In this document: positions 1 to 7,052 of the stretch, in pieces
Numbering within the stretch: the stretch's first letter is position 1
How the letters are laid out: each line of letters starts with the position of its first letter
NCBI GenBank assembly: GCA_021636625.1
Contig: JAJWLX010000055.1
Coordinates: forward strand, 1-22,472
DNA: 22,472 bases
Origin: Prevotella sp.
GTDB taxonomy: Bacteria > Bacteroidota > Bacteroidia > Bacteroidales > Bacteroidaceae
Direction of reading: 5' to 3'
Made by a program: the position numbers and the translations under genes
Notes under the pieces: generated by a model
Seen by the model: the letters and a program-made list of their open reading frames with translations, nothing else
What the model was told of the DNA's origin: nothing
Databases searched by the model: none

Positions 1-629
1 ATGCCGGTTATGAGCCAGGAAAGGATGTGAAGATTGCCATGGACTGTGCTGCCAGTGAGTTTGCCGTTCAGGAGAATGGTGAGTGGTTCTATGATTACCG
101 CCAGTTGAAGGATGGCAAGAAGAAGGATCCTAATGGAAAGAAACTGACTGCTGCTGAGCAGATCAAGTTCCTGGAAGAACTGATTACCAAATATCCTATT
201 GATTCTATCGAGGATGGTCTTGATGAGAATGATTGGGACAACTGGGTGAAGTTGACCGCTGCCATCGGCGACCGCTGCCAGTTGGTAGGTGACGACCTCT
301 TTGTTACCAACGTGAAGTTCCTGGAGAAGGGTATCAAGATGGGTGCAGCCAACTCTATCCTCATCAAGGTAAACCAGATTGGTTCTCTCACCGAGACACT
401 GGATGCTATCGAGATGGCTCATCGCCATGGTTACACCACCGTTACTTCCCATCGTTCTGGTGAAACCGAGGATACTACGATTGCTGATATAGCCGTAGCA
501 ACTAACTCCGGTCAGATTAAGACGGGTTCTATGAGTCGTACCGACCGTATGGCTAAGTACAACCAGCTTATCCGCATTGAAGAGCAGTTGGGCAATAACG
601 CAGCTTACGGTTATAAGAAGTTGAAATAA
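1..629 (+). CDS. eno: Enolase, C-terminal part (5' end outside window)
   Basis: Enolase (2-phosphoglycerate hydratase) is the cytoplasmic glycolytic enzyme that interconverts 2-phosphoglycerate and phosphoenolpyruvate. The frame is open from base 3 to the TAA at 627-629, about 208 residues, roughly the last half of a protein usually about 430 long. Visible family landmarks in order are AMDCAASEF (metal-ligand Asp), IEDGLDENDW (metal-ligand Glu), LVGDDLFVTN (third metal-ligand Asp), LIKVNQIGS (catalytic Lys), TSHRSGETED (substrate-binding His/Arg/Ser) and IKTGSMSRTDR (active-site Lys). All are intact, so this is a functional end. The GTG at 27 is internal, because the reading frame upstream also matches enolase. 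A hairpin terminator follows 59 nt after the stop. Codon use is richer in GC than in the lipoprotein operon downstream, fitting a core gene. Confidence 0.97.
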   Translation, partial: AGYEPGKDVKIAMDCAASEFAVQENGEWFYDYRQLKDGKKKDPNGKKLTAAEQIKFLEELITKYPIDSIEDGLDENDWDNWVKLTAAIGDRCQLVGDDLFVTNVKFLEKGIKMGAANSILIKVNQIGSLTETLDAIEMAHRHGYTTVTSHRSGETEDTTIADIAVATNSGQIKTGSMSRTDRMAKYNQLIRIEEQLGNNAAYGYKKLK

Positions 630-687
630 ACCAATTTCACCATGACTATACACATAATATAGAATAGATCAGATACGAAATAGATGG

Positions 688-721
688 GCATGGATGGCCG
701 TGAGGTTGTCCATGCTTTTTT
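688..721 (+). terminator. Intrinsic terminator of eno
   Basis: A 7-bp stem, GCATGGA (688-694) with TCCATGC (709-715), encloses a 14-nt loop and is followed directly by six T residues. It lies 59 nt after the eno stop. The T-run merges into the ZIP-gene relic that starts at about 712-725. Confidence 0.75.
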
Positions 722-724
722 ATT

Positions 725-784
725 ACGAGCGACGAGAAGATTCCTGAAACGCATGCTCATGGTTTTCAGAAGCAAGCCTCCTAC
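725..784 (+). pseudogene. Relic of a ZIP metal transporter gene 3' end
   Basis: These 60 bases match 13138-13197 near the end of the intact ZIP transporter gene at 55 of 60 positions, in the same orientation. Translated, the relic reads TSDEKIPETHAHGFQKQASY, and the intact gene differs at only two of these 20 residues. Weaker similarity reaches back to about 712 (ATGCTTT). No start codon, transmembrane segment or remaining coding sequence accompanies it. Most mismatches are silent or conservative, which suggests it came from a real second copy. It most likely marks an old duplication or replacement, with the lipoprotein operon now lying between the fragment and the intact gene. Confidence 0.8.
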
Positions 785-860
785 AAAACGGACAGGTGTT
801 GCATTTTGGGGATTGTCTCAAACATACGCCGCAAATTAGGATTCTTTAAAGTAAAATCAA

Positions 861-892
861 CTAGCTTTTGGCAGATAACTGCCAAGAGCTAG
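861..892. terminator. Long perfect hairpin between convergent genes
   Basis: CTAGCTTTTGGCAG (861-874) pairs with CTGCCAAGAGCTAG (879-892) over 14 bp with one G-U pair and a 4-nt ATAA loop. It lies between eno and the end of the convergent lipoprotein operon. It has no T-run on either strand, so it could be a Rho-independent-like stop, an RNA-stabilising 3' hairpin or a repeat remnant. The terminator role is inferred from position only. Confidence 0.4.
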
Positions 893-925
893 AATTTCGT
901 TGGGAATCTTTAAGTTTTTCGCCAA

Positions 926-956
926 AGGTTGCTGCAATGTGGGCTAAAAGCAACCT
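926..956 (-). terminator. Hairpin at the operon's 3' end
   Basis: AGGTTGCT (926-933) and AGCAACCT (949-956) form an 8-bp stem with a 15-nt loop. It overlaps the stop codon of the last operon gene (955-957). There is no good T-run after it on the minus strand, so it is a weak terminator candidate or an mRNA-protecting structure. Confidence 0.3.
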
Positions 957-3174
957 ATTGCCCAGCATAAAGTGGTTGATTGCCAAAGAACTCATCCATA
1001 AGATTGTTATACACATTCCCATAGCTTCTTTCATTATATAGCTTTACGTGAGAACCATGTGTACTGATGGCGAGTTTATAGTAGAGATCCCTGAGAGAAA
1101 TTCTTGGATTTTCTGTAATACTTTTCAGGAAGCCAATAGTAAAACTATTAGAAAGATAAACCCCATTCTTTTCACTCCACATATCGGCATGGCTCGGTTC
1201 ATAGGGATTGGCTGCGGTTAAGAAAATAGCACCAGGAATTCCTAAACATGTTTCTCCTAAACCGCCACTATAGCAAGCTTCAACTACCATCATAAGTTTT
1301 CGATGAGTAGTTTCTTGCAAGCCCTCCTTTAGTTCACTATAACTTATCGTTTTTTGCAAATCTGATCCAAAGTCGAGTTTACCTGGAGTTCCATGACTAC
1401 TCCAAAAAATAAAAATGTTATCATTAGCTGTTGCCTTAATTACTTTTGGCAAATGATCACTTTGTTTTCCTTGAAGAATATCTCCTATATCATTAGGATT
1501 AAGATCACGTAAATGATAATCTATGGCAGATTGATCATATACATTTACTCCACCTTCTTTTACATATAACGTACCAGGTGTTGGATTAGACGGATTTTGA
1601 GCTATGTCATCTTCGGCTATTAGAACAATATGGTCTTTTGAATAGCCTTGAGAAATAAGATATTGATACATACTGAAGACATCTGCCTGAAAGCGATAGT
1701 TTTTCCAAGAGTTAGATCCCGCCACCAACAGCGCCCAGCGCCCTTTTAGTTCCGGATAATTATAATCAGGAACATCAGCCTCGACAACGTCTATTCTTGA
1801 TGCAGTCCAATTCCACATATCTTTAGAAGAACTCGCATGTTTAGAGCCTTCGGTAGAAATATATTCCAGTGTTATGAAATGCTGATTATAAAGTTTCCAA
1901 TAACGATAGGTTGAACCGATTACGCTAACATGAGACTTTTCAGAAAATATCCATGAAGATGATACCCCATCTATGTTTGGACATTCCTCTAAAGAAATCT
2001 TTTGCAAAACTATAGCCATATCTTCAGGATACCAACTATATCCACTTTTTTCTTGCCCATCTACAATATCGTTGATAGCTTTAACGAGACTTGACTGAGT
2101 AATGAACCGATGCTCCAAGGCATAAGTTAATAAGCAAATAGCATCATAATATTGTGCCTCACCATTGGTCAAAGTCTCTCCAAAATGCTTTTCATAGGCA
2201 ATATGAAAACCTGTTTCTGGGTTTGAGAAAAGATCTACACCTTCATAATCGGCATTTCTCATAGATGCAGCAGTTTCATCGGAAACAAAGGTATCAGAAC
2301 AGAAAATTCTAGGAGTATACAGATATTTACCTCTAGAAAGTTTCTCTCTTTGTATTCCAATTTCTTGATCGAATGCTGCAGCAATGCTTGGATTTGACGG
2401 GTTAAAAACCAAAACGTTATCTGCCTTCTTATAATCTGTTCCACACAACTCTCTAGCATAGCGACGCACGTCATCTTCATTTTTATAAAGATAAACCCCT
2501 TTTACATCCAGACCATATTCTTCTGCAATAAAGCCAAACCAGTCAGCATAAACATTACTAACCCCAGACGATTTTGCATCGTCTTTTGTCAACAAATATA
2601 TTGGTATCTTTTTATCATGCTCATCGGTCTTTACCGCCCTTGACATTAAAACTTCTATCTGTGTTATATCTGATTCTGATAAATTCCAAAGAAAGTCACA
2701 AGCAGCAAATTTCCTTTGAAATTCAACGTTTGTTGCAGCAGGAGTAATCATAGGCTTGTGCTGTTTGGAACAAGAAGCTATCTTTTGTGCCATCTTCTCT
2801 GCCAGGATAGAAGATGTTGGCCCTATGATAGCAACAACGCTAGTATCTTCAACAACTTGATCCATATAGCTTTCTATATCAGAATCGTCTTGATTTTTAT
2901 AAATCAATTCAAGTTTAATTTTGTTTTTGAGATTTTTTTGCGCCTTGTCTATGTTTTCTAAAGCCCATTTACCAGTCCGCTGCCATCTTGTCATTTCCTG
3001 GGTGTCCATAAATACAGCTACCTTATAGGTATGTATGCCTCCCTGGGATAACGTTGCCTCTTCATCTTTTGTGCAAGAAACAAAAGAGAAAAAGAACATT
3101 ACTGCTCCACAGATGTAAAATATCCATTTTTTGAATGCAAATTCAATTCTGTTACTTAGTCTTTTCATATCCAT
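955..3174 (-). CDS. Lipoprotein: type 1 periplasmic-binding domain fused to a legumain-like (C13) peptidase
   Basis: The 739-residue protein starts with a signal peptide and lipobox (FSFVSC, lipid Cys34) followed by TKDEE, so it should be envelope-anchored. Residues about 48-360 look like a type 1 periplasmic-binding (branched-chain amino acid receptor-like) fold, with VVAIIGPTSS (113-122) and KPMITPAAT (140-148). Residues about 477-720 match peptidase family C13 (legumain): RWALLVAGSNSWKNYRFQAD, NPTPG (530-534), catalytic His594 in WSSHGTPG and catalytic Cys634 in VEACYSGG, then TAANPYEPS. Arg494 sits where legumain has its S1-pocket Arg, so cleavage after Asn is a reasonable inference. It overlaps the end of the gene before it by 23 nt, and a second ATG at 3168 is also possible. 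It is the last gene of the operon and could process or activate the MACPF proteins. The fold calls are strong; the role is inference. Confidence 0.85.
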   Translation of the reverse strand: MDMKRLSNRIEFAFKKWIFYICGAVMFFFSFVSCTKDEEATLSQGGIHTYKVAVFMDTQEMTRWQRTGKWALENIDKAQKNLKNKIKLELIYKNQDDSDIESYMDQVVEDTSVVAIIGPTSSILAEKMAQKIASCSKQHKPMITPAATNVEFQRKFAACDFLWNLSESDITQIEVLMSRAVKTDEHDKKIPIYLLTKDDAKSSGVSNVYADWFGFIAEEYGLDVKGVYLYKNEDDVRRYARELCGTDYKKADNVLVFNPSNPSIAAAFDQEIGIQREKLSRGKYLYTPRIFCSDTFVSDETAASMRNADYEGVDLFSNPETGFHIAYEKHFGETLTNGEAQYYDAICLLTYALEHRFITQSSLVKAINDIVDGQEKSGYSWYPEDMAIVLQKISLEECPNIDGVSSSWIFSEKSHVSVIGSTYRYWKLYNQHFITLEYISTEGSKHASSSKDMWNWTASRIDVVEADVPDYNYPELKGRWALLVAGSNSWKNYRFQADVFSMYQYLISQGYSKDHIVLIAEDDIAQNPSNPTPGTLYVKEGGVNVYDQSAIDYHLRDLNPNDIGDILQGKQSDHLPKVIKATANDNIFIFWSSHGTPGKLDFGSDLQKTISYSELKEGLQETTHRKLMMVVEACYSGGLGETCLGIPGAIFLTAANPYEPSHADMWSEKNGVYLSNSFTIGFLKSITENPRISLRDLYYKLAISTHGSHVKLYNERSYGNVYNNLMDEFFGNQPLYAGQ

Positions 3175-4213
3175 CTTTTTCTAAAGCTTCTTTAAGATAA
3201 ATTTTATATAACTCTTCATAATCTACCGGGTCTCCAATAATGATATTTTCGAAGAAATTTGGTGTAAACTCGATATCAATGGCATTGTCTTCCATTCCTT
3301 TCTGTATGACTTTTTCCCATTTCTTTCCTTTTCGCCAATCTTCAAGCAACTCTCTAAGCATATCGCCAATTTTAATAACCATAGAGAATGGAATATTTCT
3401 GCTCAACCCTTTTTGGTTTATATCCATTCCGATAATCCATGGTGCAAAGAATGTATTTTCGTTAGCATAGCGAATAATACCCGAACCAGAGAAACCAAGC
3501 AACGGAAATATAATATCTTCTGAAAAGATATTATCATCATATTCCTTTTTCATTTCTTTATATACAGAATCAGGAACTGCAAACCCTTCTTCTTTATTAG
3601 TTAAATATTTGACACTAAGTGTATTCTGATCTTTGTTATGTAAATTATATCCATCCTTAAAGCCTCGAATAGCAGTTAGGATAATCGAGTCTTCAGCTGT
3701 TGCAGCCCAAATTTTTGCGTCTCTATCAGTACTCATTGCACCAGCTAAATAGCTACATCCATAACGATTGATAAATAACGAATGTACATTAAAAGGGGTA
3801 TTTGAGTTTCTGCTCTCAAATAGTAAAACTTGAGTGCCTTTACCCGTGAAGCTAGTTTGGTATTTACATGCAATATCTTCATAGTCAGAGGAACCTAAAA
3901 TGATGAGACTAGAATCTTTAAGGGCATTATCATTTAACCATGTTCTATACAGAAGTTCTGCTTCAGCTTTTGTAGATGGTTGAAGTAGATGAAACCTGGT
4001 ATCATACTTGTCAATAAAAGAAAGAACTCCTCCGATAGCATTATCATTGTAGCCATTATCTCCTAATCCATTTACAGAAGCCAAAAAAGTGATGTTTGAC
4101 TGAGTTGTACTGACATGCTTAGAATCGTCAATGTCTTCCTTGTTGCATGATCCCCAAACAAAGCTCATGCAACAAAGAAGAACTGGATAAATAATATTAA
4201 TTTTTCTTTTCAT
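3152..4213 (-). CDS. Bmp/PnrA-family substrate-binding lipoprotein
   Basis: The 353-residue lipoprotein has its lipid Cys at 23 (FVWGSC) followed by the acidic stretch NKEDIDD. It resembles the Bmp (basic membrane protein/PnrA) family, a type 1 periplasmic-binding fold that in other bacteria binds nucleosides. Matching motifs are GLGDNGYNDNA (49-59), YLAGAMS (155-161), FPLLGFSGSG (236-245) and IIGMDINQ (260-267). The frame is open further upstream to 4330, but that extension would overlap the previous gene and bury the signal peptide, so I chose the ATG at 4213, 38 nt after the previous stop. No ABC permease or ATPase gene is nearby, so classical transport is unlikely. A ligand sensor or binding role on the cell surface is inferred. 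Confidence 0.8.
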   Translation of the reverse strand: MKRKINIIYPVLLCCMSFVWGSCNKEDIDDSKHVSTTQSNITFLASVNGLGDNGYNDNAIGGVLSFIDKYDTRFHLLQPSTKAEAELLYRTWLNDNALKDSSLIILGSSDYEDIACKYQTSFTGKGTQVLLFESRNSNTPFNVHSLFINRYGCSYLAGAMSTDRDAKIWAATAEDSIILTAIRGFKDGYNLHNKDQNTLSVKYLTNKEEGFAVPDSVYKEMKKEYDDNIFSEDIIFPLLGFSGSGIIRYANENTFFAPWIIGMDINQKGLSRNIPFSMVIKIGDMLRELLEDWRKGKKWEKVIQKGMEDNAIDIEFTPNFFENIIIGDPVDYEELYKIYLKEALEKDGYEKTK

Positions 4214-4251
4214 TTTCAACAATTTTTCTGTATATCGTTCCGTAGAAATAA

Positions 4252-5964
4252 TTAATAGCGCATTTCTAGAGGATTCCAATAGTAATGGTATTTTGGGACT
4301 CTTACCATTCTCCCGTTTTGGAATATACAATTAGGGAGTCCATCAAGTTCTCCCATTTGTTCTTTTCCGTCTCTTGTACGAAGATAGAACGTAACCCCTT
4401 TTTTATATACCCAATAATAAGGTCTCGTCTTATCTAGAGTCCCATCTGGCTTAATAGAATATGGCCATTCATAGTCCATTACTAAATGACTTGGCTGATA
4501 ATCCAAGTTTTCATACTTAATGGTATCTGCAACACCATTGTTAAGATAGATAGTTGTGCCAGATGAACTATTACCAATATACTCTGTAGTAATTTTATCT
4601 TTAAGACAACTTACTCTATAGGCTTTACTTTTGTGAATACAGAAACCACTCAAAAGATTGACTTGACGATCTAAAATAGGATAAACAACCTGTACGTCAC
4701 TGGATGGATCAATCTCAGGAATACGTTCTCGACAGATGGTCGCAACATATCGTTCCCCAGAAATGACATTTACGGTTTGAGGCTGCCAGTATGATTGCGT
4801 TGTACCCCCTATTGTACAAGTGACACTTTGAGGCAACTCAAATGTTGTACTTACGTTGTTTAAAAAACCATTTACTTTTTGGAAGTCAGATGCTGTTCCG
4901 TTTATTCTTTGTCGTATCAAAGAGCTTATGGTCTTGTCTGGTATGAAATCCCAAATTGGGGATACTTCCATCTCTATAATCTCTAGATTGGATTTTTGAA
5001 AATCCTTTTGATCATAGCACAGGCTTTCTGTCCAGCCACCAATAAACTTTGAGAGATCTGGACTTTCTCCATAAGTAAATCTTAATAAATCGTTTGGAAT
5101 CAACGAAAGATCCCCACCTTTTATTTTTACATTGCAGTCAGCACTATATAACATATGATTAATACGTTTGTACTCTTCGCTTACTGTTTTTGTTTTAAAT
5201 AATTTGGCAATAGCTGCTTCCCCAAGTGTCTTTTTGGTATAAAGGTCTGTAAGAGAATCAGCAGACATCTTTATTTGGATAGCAATACTTCCTCCCAAAT
5301 TGGCAGAAGTCACGACATGTGTACCATAGCGCTCTATAAAAGAGTCTATGGTAGCAATGTCATGATGAGTCTTTAACCAACTAATTACCTCGCGGAAATT
5401 AGGAGTTAGTAACTGTTCCTGATTTTTCTTTTGAATGAGAGACTTCAAAGATAGTTTATTCAGGGAGACTTGTAATGATGGACAATCAAGCTCAACCTTA
5501 CAGAAAAAAGCATTTCTTTCTCCTTTTTCAATGAGTGACACACCACCTTCTATCTTACCATTGAATATGATAAGTTTAGATTCAAGATCTGCCTTGAACA
5601 TTGTATGCTGGTAGAATTCATCTCGGTTGAAAGTTGCATATTGTTTGAACCCGACCCTATTGTCACTGTTGGTTTTGATTAAAGTTCCGTTTAATGCTTC
5701 TTTCACTTTTTGGTAATCAAGAACTTGACTTTTGATGTCTTTTAAATTACAAAGTTCTCCATGAAGACCATCATAAGAAAAGCCAACACCATAGGTTCGC
5801 TTAAAATCCGGTGTAGTTATTGGATTCTCTATGGTCCGAGACAAAGGAGATTTCCAAGTATTCTGATGGCTGGAAACTAAATTCTGCACATCAGCATCCT
5901 CTGTGCATGCTACAAGCAATGCACAGAGAAAAATGCTCACTGATATTAATTTTAAACCGTTCAT
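4252..5964 (-). CDS. MACPF-domain lipoprotein (BSAP-like)
   Basis: The 570-residue protein has a lipobox LVAC (lipid Cys20) followed by TEDAD. Residues about 57-345 form a membrane attack complex/perforin domain: YGVGFSYD (58-65), the canonical signature YGTHVVTSANLGG (213-225), and IKGGD (281-285). MACPF proteins oligomerise and insert beta-hairpins into target membranes; in Bacteroidales several act as secreted antimicrobial proteins (BSAPs). After the domain, IPEIDPSSDVQVVYPI (415-430) and the following region resemble the post-MACPF region of the 779-residue protein in this operon. The C-terminal about 120 residues are rich in Tyr and Trp and of unknown type. It lies 17 nt from the gene before it. 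Target and host benefit are unknown. Confidence 0.9.
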   Translation of the reverse strand: MNGLKLISVSIFLCALLVACTEDADVQNLVSSHQNTWKSPLSRTIENPITTPDFKRTYGVGFSYDGLHGELCNLKDIKSQVLDYQKVKEALNGTLIKTNSDNRVGFKQYATFNRDEFYQHTMFKADLESKLIIFNGKIEGGVSLIEKGERNAFFCKVELDCPSLQVSLNKLSLKSLIQKKNQEQLLTPNFREVISWLKTHHDIATIDSFIERYGTHVVTSANLGGSIAIQIKMSADSLTDLYTKKTLGEAAIAKLFKTKTVSEEYKRINHMLYSADCNVKIKGGDLSLIPNDLLRFTYGESPDLSKFIGGWTESLCYDQKDFQKSNLEIIEMEVSPIWDFIPDKTISSLIRQRINGTASDFQKVNGFLNNVSTTFELPQSVTCTIGGTTQSYWQPQTVNVISGERYVATICRERIPEIDPSSDVQVVYPILDRQVNLLSGFCIHKSKAYRVSCLKDKITTEYIGNSSSGTTIYLNNGVADTIKYENLDYQPSHLVMDYEWPYSIKPDGTLDKTRPYYWVYKKGVTFYLRTRDGKEQMGELDGLPNCIFQNGRMVRVPKYHYYWNPLEMRY

Positions 5965-5981
5965 TATGATATTTTTTTAAG

Positions 5982-7043
5982 TTAGCTGGCACCTCTATAT
6001 AGACATTCCCAATCTTTATTACTTTTGAATTCAGGAGTAAAATAGAAAGAATGTGATGCAGTACTACGTCTTGGAGTTTCTCTGTGAGTATAATAAACAC
6101 TCCATGATGAGCAGGTATAATCATAATAGAACGTAGTTTTATATATCGTAACATCGTAACAATAGTGAAACCACCACAGATGATGATCATATCTATATGA
6201 GTTGTCAAATGTCACAGAACGACTTGGTGATAATTCTTTATACAGAGTTTTTATTATCTTCATGGTCGTACAATCATATTGCTCTAGTTTTGAAAACATA
6301 TTGCTAAATTTTGATGGGGAGTATTTCATCGCACCAGCGAGAGCATTGAAGTCTTCGGGTTGAGCAGTATTTTCCCAAAGATAGAAACTTCCTTGCCAAT
6401 AGTTATAGTATCTAAACCAATCATCACTCCACCCACCATCAAAAGTTAACATGATTCCTTTACTTCCTTGGGATTTTCTTACACAAACATAGATATGATT
6501 GGTACTAATCTGTTTCCAAATACTCATAAACAAGAAAGGAGATGCTAAATCGTTCTCAGGCCATTTATTGCTCGGAATAAATACAATTTCTGTAAGTATA
6601 TCCTTGAGCCTAGGACAATCTATCTTTATTCTAGCAATCTCTGATGATGAACCTTTCTCAAACTTAAGATGTATATCGCCTTGCGTAATTTCTTTATCTC
6701 TGATTTGTTGATCCAAACTAGAGTTTAAGGCACCTATAATATTGTAGTATCTTCCCTCAGCCTCCTCAAGTGATTCTGCGGTAGTATAATATATAGTAGG
6801 TGATACATCGTATATGGCCGCTCCTATTCTAGGCTGATATTCAATACTACCATCCTTATGTTCAATGATTTCACATAAGCTTTGCATGATGCCTTCCGTT
6901 TTCATATCCTCACGTTTTTTTGCAGCTTCTACATCTTCAACCTCTTGCTTATGATCTTCGGTATCGGAGTCTTTACTACAGCTTGAAAGAACGAGCATAA
7001 AGGTACATACAACATAAAGAGTGAATATTATATTTTTTCTCAT
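5982..7043 (-). CDS. Aromatic-rich lipoprotein of unknown family
   Basis: I do not recognise this 353-residue protein. It has a signal peptide with lipobox VLSSC (lipid Cys22) and a strongly charged linker (SKDSDTEDHKQEVEDVEAAKKRED). A middle segment, ARIKIDCPRL (137-146), resembles CKVELDCPSL in the neighbouring MACPF protein. Residues 200-225 and especially 283-325 are extremely rich in Tyr, Trp, Phe and His (for example HHLWWFHYCYD), which would suit a beta-rich surface or lipid/sugar-contacting face. It lies 9 nt after the 779-residue MACPF gene and 17 nt before the 570-residue one, so it is almost surely co-expressed with them. It might be an accessory pore subunit, a receptor-binding partner or a self-protection protein; none of these can be decided from the sequence. 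Confidence 0.75.
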   Translation of the reverse strand: MRKNIIFTLYVVCTFMLVLSSCSKDSDTEDHKQEVEDVEAAKKREDMKTEGIMQSLCEIIEHKDGSIEYQPRIGAAIYDVSPTIYYTTAESLEEAEGRYYNIIGALNSSLDQQIRDKEITQGDIHLKFEKGSSSEIARIKIDCPRLKDILTEIVFIPSNKWPENDLASPFLFMSIWKQISTNHIYVCVRKSQGSKGIMLTFDGGWSDDWFRYYNYWQGSFYLWENTAQPEDFNALAGAMKYSPSKFSNMFSKLEQYDCTTMKIIKTLYKELSPSRSVTFDNSYRYDHHLWWFHYCYDVTIYKTTFYYDYTCSSWSVYYTHRETPRRSTASHSFYFTPEFKSNKDWECLYRGAS

Positions 7044-7052
7044 AATTACTTT

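Noticed and set aside
4214..4330. Upstream extension of the Bmp lipoprotein to an ATG at 4330
   Set aside because: It would overlap the preceding MACPF gene by 79 nt and place 39 extra residues before a good lipoprotein signal peptide.
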